Below are positions 1 through 7,377 of a stretch of 64,000 bases of DNA, in pieces. The first letter of the stretch is position 1. Each line of letters begins with the position of its first letter. The stretch lies in assembly GCF_900100395.1 (NCBI RefSeq), contig NZ_FNFB01000022.1, forward strand, positions 1 to 64,000, read 5' to 3'. Under the pieces are notes generated by a model. It ran no database searches and had not been told where the DNA came from. It was given only the letters and a program-made list of their open reading frames with translations. A program made the translations under genes and the position numbers. The DNA is from Nonomuraea maritima (GTDB lineage: Bacteria > Actinomycetota > Actinomycetes > Streptosporangiales > Streptosporangiaceae).

Positions 1-101
1 GTTCATGCTCGTCTCATGGCGCATGTCCGAGGAGAAGGTCAATCTCGGGGAGCGTACGATCTGCTGATCGCAGCGACGGCCGCGGCCACTGCGAGAACAG
101 T

Positions 102-1014
102 GAGCTCTTTTCATCTTGGGTAACGGCCCTCTTCGACGAGCTGCAAGACGAGGATCGCTTGCACGAGCGCGGTCGCGCGATGCGGGCAACAGCGCAGCTT
201 GGTCAGCACCTTCCAGGACTTCAAGGTCGCGACCGCCCGCTCGCCGATGGCTCGGATACGGGCGTGGGCGCGGTTGACGTCCCGCTGTCCGCGCGACAAC
301 AAGGGACGATGACGATGCCGCTTGAAGGGTGTGCGGATCGTGCCGCCCGCGCCCTGATACCCCTTGTCCGCGAAGGTTTTCACGCCAGCGCTGGTCAAGG
401 CGTCGATCAGGCCAACCATCCGAGCGGCGGTCACGTCGTGGGTGGCGCCCGGCAGCGCAGGTGAGGCCCACACCAGCCGGCCGACGGGATCGGCCAGCAG
501 TTGCACGTTCATTCCATGCTGCTTGTGTTTACCGCTGTAGTACGGCCGCTCGTCGGCGAGGCGGTCGATGGGGATGAGGGTGCCGTCGAGGATGGTGTAC
601 GCCAGTCGGGATGCGCGCTCGACGGCGGCGTGCACGTCGTCGGCCAAGGCGGCCAGGAGATCGACGGCTTCGCGGATGTAGCGCCAGGCCGTGGTGGTGC
701 CGATGGCGAAGCCGGCGGCCAGGCGGGCGTAGGTGTCGCCGTTGCGCAGGTGGGCCAGAACCAGCAGCGCTTGCTGTGCCGGGTCTAACTTCCGCCACCG
801 GGAGCGGCGTTCAGCACGCCGGGTGCGGATGAGTTCGGCCAGGCGGATCAGGGTGTGGTTGGACAGCGGAATCGAGGCACGGTAAGACAGCAACGAGGCT
901 CCCGGTTGGGGCATCGGATCTTGGTCGACTGCTGTCTTATCGGGAGCCTCCTCTCATCCGCCACCGCTCTCCGTGAAGCCATGGTGACCAGGGCCGCCAG
1001 GTTGGAAAGAGCTC
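102..1014 (-). mobile_element. IS5-superfamily insertion sequence, complete, 913 bp
   Basis: The terminal inverted repeats start GAGCTCTTT at both ends (102-119 against the complement of 997-1014, 15 of 18 bases identical). A 3-bp direct repeat AGT flanks the element, as expected for the IS5-family subgroups that make 3-bp target duplications. It holds one transposase gene reading leftward. Intact ends, an intact transposase and a perfect target duplication indicate a recent insertion. Confidence 0.88.
111..914 (-). CDS. IS5-family DDE transposase (DDE_Tnp_4 type)
   Basis: 267-residue transposase of the element at 102-1014. The N-terminal helix-turn-helix region (about residues 45-85, TYARLAAGFAIGTTTAWRYI) is followed by an RNase-H-fold DDE domain. 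The first Asp is in the ILDGTLIPID segment (about 110), the second in GATHDVTAAR (about 160), and the Glu in AIGERAVATLKSWKVL (about 225). The length is normal for single-ORF actinobacterial members. The stop codon lies 10 bases inside the left inverted repeat end, so gene and element are matched and probably functional. It is only distantly similar to the transposase at 3031-3975, and the two share the LDGTLIPIDR motif. Confidence 0.9.
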   Translation of the reverse strand: MPQPGASLLSYRASIPLSNHTLIRLAELIRTRRAERRSRWRKLDPAQQALLVLAHLRNGDTYARLAAGFAIGTTTAWRYIREAVDLLAALADDVHAAVERASRLAYTILDGTLIPIDRLADERPYYSGKHKQHGMNVQLLADPVGRLVWASPALPGATHDVTAARMVGLIDALTSAGVKTFADKGYQGAGGTIRTPFKRHRHRPLLSRGQRDVNRAHARIRAIGERAVATLKSWKVLTKLRCCPHRATALVQAILVLQLVEEGRYPR

Positions 1015-1197
1015 AGTGATCACGATGGATGCCTCGGCCGCCTTCGATGACCTTCCAGGCGTCCGCGCACAGGTGGTTCCTCGCTGAGCGACGACGGCAA
1101 CCCTGACGGCAACGTCGGACGCCAACGCCACACTTAGGGCACTCCTGGCCACCCCGTCGGCACCGGGTCGAGACGGCCCCTCAGCCTGATCACCACA

Positions 1198-1243
1198 CCT
1201 GAAAAGCGGAAGGTCGGCAGTTCGACCCTGCCCCTGACCACCA
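1198..1243 (+). other. 3' half of a tRNA-Phe (GAA), core of att-like locus 1
   Basis: Reads as the anticodon loop CTGAAAA (anticodon GAA, U33 present), anticodon stem 3' strand, five-base variable loop, T arm GGCAG-TTCGACC-CTGCC, acceptor 3' strand CCTGACC, A and CCA. No matching 5' half (acceptor GGTCAGG, D arm) lies upstream, so it is a tRNA fragment and not a working tRNA. Such halves restore the tRNA when an element integrates into it. Confidence 0.75.
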
Positions 1244-1261
1244 GTCTCGAACAGCCAAGAT

Positions 1262-1295
1262 GCCCCGTAGCGATCACCGCTCCGGGGCGTTTTTG
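1262..1295 (+). terminator. Rho-independent terminator after the tRNA fragment
   Basis: GCCCCG (1262-1267) pairs with CGGGGC (1283-1288), an inner AGCG/CGCT stem is stacked on it, and a run of T follows. It sits where a tRNA terminator would be, consistent with capture of tRNA 3' flanking DNA by the element. A second 11-bp hairpin (GCAACGCCCCG, 1368-1378, with 1394-1404) lies just downstream. Confidence 0.7.
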
Positions 1296-1414
1296 TATCC
1301 GCTGACGGCAACGTCCCCGAGCGTGTGCTCACATGGATACTGACATCCACGGGTTCACCCGAACACGGCAACGCCCCGGAGCGGATGAGCTCACGGGGCG
1401 TTGCGGCGGAGTGA

Positions 1415-1640
1415 CGATCAGCTGAGGCGGTCTCCCAGCTTTCCGAGAGCAGGCCGCGCACGTAGGCGGTTGTGGTCGACGTGGTTCGACGCGGGCGAAC
1501 CGGCCGGCGATCCGGCTGAGGATACCATCCAGGGGGCAGGGCCTACGCTGTCGGCCACGGTTATTGCGTGATCTTCGGTTGCCTTCCTCGGTGAGGATGC
1601 CACCATGTTCGACATCGCGATGGCCGGGGCGGGCAGGCCA
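1415..1640 (-). pseudogene. Possible IS701-like transposase N-terminal relic
   Basis: On the minus strand one frame reads LDGILSRIAGRFARVEPRR and, after a frame change, YVRGLLSESWE. This resembles the conserved start of IS701-type transposases (a segment like RFxRVEPRRRAxxYVRGLL). The frame is broken at least once and no downstream part is present. Recognition rests on remembered motif similarity over about 35 residues, so it is tentative. The rest of the 1315-1705 interval shows nothing else I can name. Confidence 0.35.
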
Positions 1641-1705
1641 CAATCCCCGGTGGGTGAAGGCCATCCCGGCCGCGAGGCTGGAAGACTATTTGAGAGGTCA
1701 ACTTC

Positions 1706-2692
1706 ATGACGCCACGGACCAGCGACTTCCAACTTCTGGACCATTGCCTCACCGACGCGGAATTCAGTGAGTTGCCGGGCTTTTACCGTAACAAGGTGCG
1801 GGATGCCTACCAACTGCCGGATCGGCGACGTCTGTTGATTTCAACTGACCGTCAATCTGCGTTCGATCAGGTTTTGGCCGCTGTGCCGCATAAAGGCCAG
1901 GTACTGACCCAAACGGCACGCTATTGGTTTGATCAGACCGAAGATGTTTGTCCGAACCATGTAATTTCTTACCCGGACCCGAACATCGTCATGGTCAAAG
2001 ACCTCGACATGCTGCCGATCGAGATCGTAGTGCGATCCTACCTGACAGGTTCTACCAATACCAGCCTTTGGTCGATGTATGATCAAGGTAACAGAGTGCT
2101 ATACGGTCATGAATTCCCAGAAGGCCTGAAGAAGAATCAGCAATTGGTCGAAGCGATCGTAACGCCGACAACGAAACCCGCTCAAGGAGGGCATGACGCG
2201 CCCATCACGGAATCGGAAATCCTCGAAACCCAGCTCGTAACGCCCGCGCAATGGTACGAGTTGGTGGAAAGAAGTCTGGCACTATTCGCACGCGGGCAAG
2301 AGTTGGCAGCCAAGAAGGGGCTTATCCTAGTAGATACCAAATATGAGTTCGGTCTTGATGAAAATGGCGCCATCGTGGTCGCCGACGAAATTCATACCCC
2401 GGACTCCAGTCGCTTCTGGATTGCTGAAACCTATCAAGAAAAGTTTGAATCCGGCGAAGAGCCATACAGTTTGGATAAGGAATTCCTGCGTTTGTGGATC
2501 GTTGGTCAATGCGATCCCTACAAGGACCCGATTCCGCAGATCCCCGCCGAGACTTTGATAGAGTTCAGCAACAAATATATCGCCTTGTTCGAACGGTTGA
2601 CTGGTCTGGAATTTGAGAAACCCGACCCGCTGGTCTCCATGCGTGCTCGTATCCGGGAAGCGCTGGCCAAGGAACTGCCCGAGTATTTCTGA
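1706..2692 (+). CDS. purC: SAICAR synthetase (phosphoribosylaminoimidazole-succinocarboxamide synthase)
   Basis: 328 residues. PurC-family enzymes join CAIR and aspartate with ATP in purine synthesis. Visible family motifs are KVRDAYQLPD with LLISTDRQSAFD (residues about 30-55, ATP site), EIVVRSYLTGST (about 115), KKGLILVDTKYEFG (about 205) and a following DEIHTPDSSRFW segment. AGAGGT stands upstream of the ATG. Base composition is clearly lower in GC than flanking actinomycete genes and codon use differs, which suggests transfer. It is longer than usual actinobacterial PurC. No other purine gene is nearby; it lies between att-like site 1 and an IS. PurC homologues also occur in nucleoside antibiotic clusters (pentostatin, formycin), but no partner genes are seen, so the role could be extra purine capacity or specialised metabolism. 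Confidence 0.9.
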   Translation: MTPRTSDFQLLDHCLTDAEFSELPGFYRNKVRDAYQLPDRRRLLISTDRQSAFDQVLAAVPHKGQVLTQTARYWFDQTEDVCPNHVISYPDPNIVMVKDLDMLPIEIVVRSYLTGSTNTSLWSMYDQGNRVLYGHEFPEGLKKNQQLVEAIVTPTTKPAQGGHDAPITESEILETQLVTPAQWYELVERSLALFARGQELAAKKGLILVDTKYEFGLDENGAIVVADEIHTPDSSRFWIAETYQEKFESGEEPYSLDKEFLRLWIVGQCDPYKDPIPQIPAETLIEFSNKYIALFERLTGLEFEKPDPLVSMRARIREALAKELPEYF

Positions 2693-2973
2693 CCGGTACG
2701 GCTTTTGTCTCAGACGGTTTGGACGGCGTCCACAAAGAGCTGTGATCCAGTGACGATCGCCCAACTTCGGTCCTCGCTTATTGGGCTGGGGCGATCGGCT
2801 CACGGACTGACTGCGTCGGCCCTTGCCGCCGGTTGTCCGGAACCTACGGCGTGTGCGTACCGTAGCCACGATCGTCCGGTCTAAGACTAGAAGGTGGCCG
2901 GTGCCATGGATCTTGCGCGTCCGGTGGACAGGCTGCGTGCGGAACCGCATGGCCAGGTCGGTGTTGCGCGGTT
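2693..2973. other. Intergenic, no gene seen
   Basis: No convincing coding frame. A GATCGCCC (2756-2763) / GGGCGATC hairpin with an inner CCCAA/TTGGG pairing lies about 65 bases after purC and could end its transcript, though no T-run follows. Confidence 0.4.
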
Positions 2974-3988
2974 CACTGAGGTGATCTCAGCGAAATAGTT
3001 CGGGCGATTGGGATTTCTTGGACGCCACCTGTGGCGTTCCGGGCCTTTCGGGAGGAGTCACCGAAGGCCGGAAACAGACGTGGAGCCCCCGGTAGAAGAG
3101 CGCTCACCACAAGAACGCTCAAGGCCGAATGGCTCCACGTGATTGCTCATCGTGCCACGCTCGACGTCTTCCGCGCACTCGTTCAGTACGTCGCGCGACT
3201 CCTGCACCAAGAACGCCGACTGCGTGGCACCCCGCAAGGTAGCCGGGCCTTGAGCCCGTTCCGGCAGGCGGTCATGGTGGTGCGCTGGTTCCGCGGCGAG
3301 CACGATGTTCCCAAGCTCGGCCGTGACCATCGCGTCTCCCGGGCCACCGCCTACCGCTACATCCACGAAGGCATCGCAGTTCTCGCAGCTCAAGCGCCGA
3401 ATCTGCATCAAGCACTCGACCGCGCCCAAGCCGAAGGACTGGCGTATGTGATCCTGGACGGCACCCTGATCCCGATCGATCGCTGCGCCGAGCAGACCAT
3501 CAGCGTCAAGGGCGAACCCATCGACGCCTGGTACTCCCGCAAGGCCCACCAGCACGCCGGTAACCTGCAAGCACTGTCGGCACCCGGTGGGCTGCCCTTG
3601 TGGATCGCCGAGGTCGAGCCCGGCTCCGTCCACGACCTGTCCGCCGCCCGCGCACAGGTGCTGGGCGCGCTGTACGCCGCAGCCGCACGTGGCCTGCCCA
3701 CCCTCGCCGACAGCGGCTACGACGGCGCCGGAATCGGCATTCATACGCCGATCAGACAGCCCGAAGGAAACCAGATCCTCAGCCCGGACAACCACACCTA
3801 CAACCGGCTCCTACGCGCCCTGCGCTGTCTCGGCGAACGCGGGTTCGCCCTGCTCAAAGGGCGCTGGCGGACCCTCCAGCACGTCACCGTCAGCCCCAGC
3901 AGAATCGGCGACATCGCCCGCGCGGCACTTGTCCTCACTCACTTCGAGCACGACTACCTGCCGGCAATTCGCTGAGATCACGTCAGTG
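2974..3988 (+). mobile_element. IS5-like insertion sequence 2, 1015 bp
   Basis: The 23-base ends starting CACTGA are inverted repeats (2974-2996 against the complement of 3966-3988, 21 of 23 identical). The transposase stop codon lies inside the right repeat. Flanking triplets differ (GTT left, GGC right), so no target duplication is seen. Either an adjacent deletion or recombination occurred after insertion, or this subgroup leaves none. Confidence 0.78.
3031..3975 (+). CDS. IS5-family DDE transposase
   Basis: Up to 314 residues from a GTG. A later in-frame GTG at 3139 (VIAHRATLDVFRALV) fits family starts better, because the first 36 residues look unlike a folded domain. It has a helix-turn-helix near HRVSRATAYRYIHEG, then a DDE domain: Asp in VILDGTLIPIDR, Asp in GSVHDLSAARAQ, a conserved LADSGYDGAG segment, and Glu in CLGERGFALLKGRWRTL. 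It belongs to the element at 2974-3988. It appears intact apart from start uncertainty. Confidence 0.85.
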   Translation: MAFRAFREESPKAGNRRGAPGRRALTTRTLKAEWLHVIAHRATLDVFRALVQYVARLLHQERRLRGTPQGSRALSPFRQAVMVVRWFRGEHDVPKLGRDHRVSRATAYRYIHEGIAVLAAQAPNLHQALDRAQAEGLAYVILDGTLIPIDRCAEQTISVKGEPIDAWYSRKAHQHAGNLQALSAPGGLPLWIAEVEPGSVHDLSAARAQVLGALYAAAARGLPTLADSGYDGAGIGIHTPIRQPEGNQILSPDNHTYNRLLRALRCLGERGFALLKGRWRTLQHVTVSPSRIGDIARAALVLTHFEHDYLPAIR

Positions 3989-4307
3989 GGCCCGTGACCA
4001 CATCGACGACTTCACGAAACCAGCGGGCTGAACGACCTGCAAGTCGCTTGACATCACGGCTCCCATCGGAGCGTGCCCTGTTACCACGAAGGAAACATCC
4101 GGGCGGAGGCGGCGTCACCGGCCGTACCTTCAGCCGAGCACATGAGACCACCTTCATCAGCATCCACCCCCGCCGGATCGCCGCCTACGGGTATCGATCC
4201 GGACCGGCCGGGTTTCTACGGCAGAGAAATCACGCTTGAGGAGGCAGTCTTCGTTGAGTTTGACGGCAGCGGGTGATTCCAGGTTTCCGGTGTGCTCTGC
4301 GGGGTCG
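3989..4307. other. Intergenic between IS 2 and toxin gene
   Basis: No convincing gene. A short plus-strand frame ending at 4276 (…DPDRPGFYGREITLEEAVFVEFDGSG) looks faintly protein-like over its last 30 residues. It has no ribosome site or recognisable family and may be a relic of whatever the IS displaced. Confidence 0.35.
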
Positions 4308-4712
4308 TCACACGGGCACTACGGCCACGACGCTTTCGAGCCCCTTGAAGTCGGCGTCGTTGCGTGTGTAGAGCGGCAGGCCTCGGGTGGAGGCCACCGC
4401 TGCGATCATCAGATCCATCCTGCGGGGCCGGGGACCGCGATCGGCGGCGATGGTGAGGGCCACCAGAGTTCCGTAGCGTGCGGCGGCGTCCCCGTCGAAA
4501 GGCAGTGGGTCGAAGTCGGCGACGGCCGCTCCCAGCTTTTCCATGCGTGCGGCCCTGACCCCGGCGTCTTTGGCCATGGCGACACCCTGGTGGAGTTCGG
4601 CGAGAGTGATCGCGGTGATCTCGGGGATGGTCGGGAGGCGTGCCGGATCGATCAGGTCCAGATCGATGTACGTGCAGGTGTCAAGAACTCCCGACTCGTC
4701 ACGGTCAGTCAT
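4308..4712 (-). CDS. PIN-domain toxin of a type II toxin-antitoxin pair
   Basis: 134 residues starting MTDRDESGVLDTCTYIDL. PIN proteins are Mg2+-dependent ribonucleases. The acidic residues are visible: D in VLDTCTYID (about 11), E in ITLAELHQG (about 43), D in RRMDLMIAAVA (about 98) and D in YTRNDADFKGLE (about 117). The start ATG overlaps the antitoxin stop as ATGA (4 bp), the usual coupled order of antitoxin then toxin. It lies directly beside att-like locus 2, where such pairs often stabilise mobile elements. It is a different lineage from the PIN gene at 1-1087 and 26855-27283. Confidence 0.88.
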   Translation of the reverse strand: MTDRDESGVLDTCTYIDLDLIDPARLPTIPEITAITLAELHQGVAMAKDAGVRAARMEKLGAAVADFDPLPFDGDAAARYGTLVALTIAADRGPRPRRMDLMIAAVASTRGLPLYTRNDADFKGLESVVAVVPV

Positions 4713-4987
4713 GATCGCGGCTCCCAGGGGTCGTCGTCGCTGCCGACGCGGTCTTCCGTACCGAAGAACTCGTCGGCCTCCTGGCGCATGAGTTCGTGGT
4801 TCACGCGCGGTAGCCGGCGGTGGCGGGCGACCAGTTCCTCCGCGGTCAGGCGCCGCCGACGGGGCAGGGGTCGCAGCTCGGCGACCTCGATGCCGTTGCG
4901 CGTGATGTGGTACACCTCGCCCGTCTCCACTGCGTCCATAACGGCTGCGGAGTTGTTGCGGAACTCGCGTTGGGTAATCGTCTTCAT
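4709..4987 (-). CDS. Phd/YefM-family antitoxin
   Basis: 92 residues. The N-terminal Phd/YefM fold is recognisable (MKTITQREFRNNSAAVMDAV, then VYHITRNGIEVAELRPL). The C-terminus is charged and rich in Arg, Glu and Asp, as expected for a toxin-wrapping tail. It would neutralise the PIN protein encoded immediately downstream and repress its own promoter in the 4988-5060 interval. It begins with ATG, and the first 20 residues match the usual start of the family. Confidence 0.88.
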   Translation of the reverse strand: MKTITQREFRNNSAAVMDAVETGEVYHITRNGIEVAELRPLPRRRRLTAEELVARHRRLPRVNHELMRQEADEFFGTEDRVGSDDDPWEPRS

Positions 4988-5165
4988 GGTTCCAATGTAG
5001 CTCCTTGTGTCTCAGCGTGCTACGCAAGGAGTGGCCTCTACGCTGGACCGTCAGGTTTGTCGACGGCAACCCTGACGGCAACGTCCACCGCCGCAGCCAC
5101 ACGCAGGGCAACGCGGACATCCTTCTGCTTCCGGCTTCCAGTAGATGGGCGGGGTGACTGCCACG

Positions 5166-5209
5166 CCTGAAAAGCCGAAGGTCGGCAGTTCGACCCTGCC
5201 CCTGACCAC
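5166..5209 (+). other. 3' half of tRNA-Phe (GAA), core of att-like locus 2
   Basis: CTGAAAA anticodon loop, stem strand GCCGA, T arm identical to locus 1, acceptor strand CCTGACC then ACA instead of ACCA. It matches locus 1 over the core except for one stem base and the CCA end. No 5' half is present, so it is not a functional tRNA. Confidence 0.72.
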
Positions 5210-5229
5210 AAGACTTCACTAGCAAGAAC

Positions 5230-5259
5230 GCCCCGAACGGATCATCGTTCGGGGCTTTT
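5230..5259 (+). terminator. Rho-independent terminator
   Basis: Perfect 10-bp stem GCCCCGAACG (5230-5239) with CGTTCGGGGC (5246-5255), six-base loop, then TTTT. It is equivalent in position to the terminator at 1262-1295. Confidence 0.8.
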
Positions 5260-5302
5260 GATGTCCACTGACAGCAACAGTGACAGCAACGTCCCCGTCG
5301 CC

Positions 5303-5860
5303 TCATCGGCTGGTCGGCCCTTGCCGTGGTGAAGGATCGCTCTGGTCCACTTGATGGTCCGACTTGTAGATCTTGTGCAGACGCTTAGCTCCTGAATGCG
5401 GCTCGGGCCCGAAGAGGAGGCGGACATCATGTCGGCGGGTTCGGATACCGCAGGCTTCGTCGCCTACGACGATGCCGGGGGCTTCTTCCCACTCACATCC
5501 AGCCGTGTCCAGGGCGTCGAGGACGTCTGGCTGGTCGAGTCGAGCGGGGATGGCACGTTGCCAGCCGGACAGCGCGGCGGGGAGGGCAACCGTGTCACGC
5601 CAGAGGGGTATTCCGATATCGATCACAAGCCCATGGCAGATCAGGATTTCAAGGTCGTCCCAGAAGTAGAGCCGGGGCCGCCAGCGGCGAGGCTTGGAGT
5701 CGTGCTGGCGGTCGTGGAATGGCCCGACCAGGGTTTCTACCTCCGCCAAGGGCATGCCGCAGTGCAGAAGCCCGAGCCGGCCGCTCGTGGCGAATCGGAC
5801 GACGAGGTCAAGAGCTTGGGCCATGCCGACAGTGAAGCAGCTCCTTCGACGATCTCTCAC
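5303..5860 (-). CDS. Hypothetical protein
   Basis: 185 residues from GTG at 5860; an internal ATG at 5824 (MAQALDLVVRF) is the alternative start. I do not recognise a named family. The segment SGRLGLLHCGMPLAEVETLVGP followed by a beta-rich RLYFWDDLEILICHGLVIDIGI stretch resembles the small actinobacterial proteins that compare a position-specific G-M-x-x-x-E-V motif with a predicted value. These are sometimes found beside toxins or mobile elements. It lies between att-like locus 2 and the integrase relic on the same strand, so it is probably element cargo. Confidence 0.6.
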   Translation of the reverse strand: MRDRRRSCFTVGMAQALDLVVRFATSGRLGLLHCGMPLAEVETLVGPFHDRQHDSKPRRWRPRLYFWDDLEILICHGLVIDIGIPLWRDTVALPAALSGWQRAIPARLDQPDVLDALDTAGCEWEEAPGIVVGDEACGIRTRRHDVRLLFGPEPHSGAKRLHKIYKSDHQVDQSDPSPRQGPTSR

Positions 5861-5888
5861 CTCGATGAAGAGTCCTGAGCAGCGTTAC

Positions 5889-5922
5889 GGAGGCCACCGA
5901 CCCGATAAAGGTGGTGGCCTCC
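5889..5922 (-). terminator. Hairpin downstream of the integrase gene
   Basis: GGAGGCCACC (5889-5898) pairs perfectly with GGTGGCCTCC (5913-5922) over 10 bp. It sits 20 bases beyond the integrase stop codon on the minus strand. Confidence 0.6.
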
Positions 5923-5941
5923 GAGAGGTGCCGAGTTCGGG

Positions 5942-7145
5942 TCAGCCCAAGGCGTCTCCGAGTTTGCGCAGGGCGTTGCGTTTGTCGTCGAGGGAAGCGT
6001 GGGCGTAGATGGTCATGGTGACTTCGACGTCGCTGTGGCCGACGATGTCGAGGACGACCTGGGCGGTACGCCGAGGTTGAGCAGGAGCGTCACGCAGGTG
6101 TGGCGGAGGTCGTGGAAGCGCATGTCGCCGAGGCCGGCGGCCTTGCGGATCGTTCCCCAGCTTCGCCGGAGGTTGTCCGGCTCCATCGGGGTCCCGCAGC
6201 GGGAGGGGAGACGAGGCCGTGTTCCGTCCACTCCTCCCAGCGGTCGGAGCGTTCGGTGAACAGCTTCCTTCGGTGCTCCCTTAGGGTCTCCGCGCAGATA
6301 GGCGGTAGCGGGACGGTTCGCTCTGAGTCGGAGGTCTTGGGGCGGACGAATTGGAGGCGGCCCGCGACCCGCTGGAGGCTTTGGATGACTTCGAGCTTGC
6401 CGCCTTCGAGGTCGACGTCTTCCCAGCGGAGGCCGAGAAGCTCCCCACGGCGCAGGCCGAGGCAGAGGGCCAGGACGTACAGGGCGTGGAGTCGATGATC
6501 CTTTGATGCCTTGAGGACCGCACGGGCCTGAGGGACGGTCAGCCCGCGATTGACCTTGTACTTCGGTACGGGCACCTTGACGAGCTTCGCGACGTTGCGG
6601 GCGATGATCTCTTCTCGTACGGCGCACTCCACCGCGTTGCGTAGGACGGCGTGGATGGATTGCACCATGCGGGTCGAGAGCCGGGACTCGCAGCACGTTC
6701 CCGTCTTCAGAGCGCAGCACATGGGTTTGTCACGGGAGGCGTCCCAGCCGTTGCGGCAGCACTGGCATTCGGTGCGGATGCGGTTGATGAAGAGCCGGAC
6801 GTCCTGGGCGTTGAGCTTGCCGAGCCGCTTCTTGCCCAGGCTGGGGATGAGGTGGAGGCGGACGACGCTCTCGTAGCCCTGGTAGGTCTTCGGGCGGCGT
6901 TCTTGGCTGACGATGTGCTTGTGCCAGTAGGTCAGGAAGTCGGCCAGCGTCCAGTTTTCGGATGAGACGAGGATGCCTTCGTCGGCCTGGCGGAGGAGCT
7001 CTGTCAGCTTCTTTCTGGCCTCTTCTTGCGTACGAGCGGAGCTCTGGACGCGTCTGACCGTCCCCGAGGTGGCTGAACGAAGGCGGCGTAGCCGTAGCGG
7101 CCATCCTTACGCGGCCAGATGCTGCCCTCACCATTGGAGCGCTTA
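5942..7145 (-). pseudogene. Tyrosine recombinase (phage/ICE integrase), frameshifted
   Basis: Translating the minus strand with frame changes gives a full integrase. N-terminal SAM-like DNA-binding part: NWTLADFLTYWHKHIVSQ. Catalytic domain: GLRRGELLGLRWEDV (Arg I), FHDLRHTCVTLLL (HxxR) and GHSDVEVTMTIYAHAS (Tyr nucleophile). It ends LRKLGDALG. Single-base losses near 7077, 6209 and 6062 break it into four pieces, and no start codon lies in frame at the 5' end. All catalytic residues survive, so decay is recent or some shifts are sequence errors. It is the likely former partner of the att-like loci. Confidence 0.85.
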
Positions 7146-7377
7146 CGGATCCGGCGGGTCTATGGTGTGTTACCTGGAGAGTTGGAGATTGCTGCGCAAG
7201 GAGGCGGGAGTTTTCTGGTGCGGACGCCTGATTTCCAGTATGCGACAGTACTGTTTGCTGGCAAAGCTGAATCCCGATGTTGTCTCTCTACGCGTAGACG
7301 ATAATGCAGCTTCCACCTCTGGCGACAACTGTGCTTGAAGAATATTCAATCTTTGATGCCCATTTCTGGAGGGCGTC
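7146..7377. other. Intergenic upstream of the MFS gene
   Basis: Less GC-rich than its surroundings. Short frames (for example GVLPGELEIAAQGGGSFLVRTPDFQYATVLF around 7150-7270) look protein-like but are broken, so an unidentified gene relic is possible. A good ribosome site (GGAGGG, 7367-7372) precedes the GTG at 7378. Confidence 0.35.

Larger units (their letters stand above)
1..1087 (+). pseudogene. PIN-domain toxin gene, 3' part, split by an IS
   Basis: This is the 3' end of a VapC-like PIN ribonuclease gene. Bases 1-101 encode the residues around GAYDLLIAATAAATARTV. Bases 1018-1087 carry the C-terminus (ITMDASAAFDDLPGVRAQ) up to a TGA. Between them sits an IS, with AGT duplicated on both sides (99-101 and 1015-1017). 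Removing the IS and one AGT restores the reading frame exactly. The same sequence occurs uninterrupted at 27113-27283 with two mismatches. The two C-terminal acidic positions typical of PIN domains (D in AYDLL, D in TMDAS) are present. The 5' part lies outside the window. The insertion destroys the last helix, so the gene is inactive unless the truncated product folds. Confidence 0.8.
1092..1314. other. Attachment-site-like locus 1 (tRNA-Phe 3' half flanked by 12-bp arm repeats)
   Basis: Two head-to-tail 12-mers, CGACGGCAACCC (1092-1103) and TGACGGCAACGT (1104-1115), lie left of a tRNA 3' half (1198-1243). One more TGACGGCAACGT (1303-1314) lies to the right, and a weaker copy is at 1363-1374. 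The order of arm repeats, tRNA-derived core, terminator and arm repeat matches the architecture of attP or att junctions of tRNA-integrating actinomycete elements. The same arrangement recurs at 5061-5292. I infer integrase arm-type sites; no binding data exist here. Confidence 0.6.
5061..5292. other. Attachment-site-like locus 2 (tRNA-Phe 3' half flanked by tandem 12-bp repeats)
   Basis: Left: CGACGGCAACCC (5061-5072) and TGACGGCAACGT (5073-5084) directly abutting. Core: tRNA-Phe 3' half (5166-5209), then a terminator. Right: TGACAGCAACAG (5269-5280) and TGACAGCAACGT (5281-5292), again abutting with an exact 12-bp period. Spacing and order parallel locus 1, so both derive from the same integration system, probably the one whose decayed integrase lies at 5942-7145. 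Confidence 0.65.

Noticed and set aside
1198..1243. Intact tRNA gene
   Set aside because: No acceptor 5' strand, D arm or anticodon 5' strand upstream; only the 3' half is present. The same holds at 5166-5209.
937..1461. Minus-strand frame containing GQGQGRTADLPLF, and its twin in 4308-5306 (GQGQGRTADLRLF)
   Set aside because: These residues are the antisense reading of the tRNA-Phe 3' half; this is a common annotation artefact, not a protein family.
4308..5306. A single 332-residue minus-strand protein
   Set aside because: Only the part from 4712 down is the PIN toxin; the upstream extension runs antisense through the antitoxin frame and the tRNA fragment.
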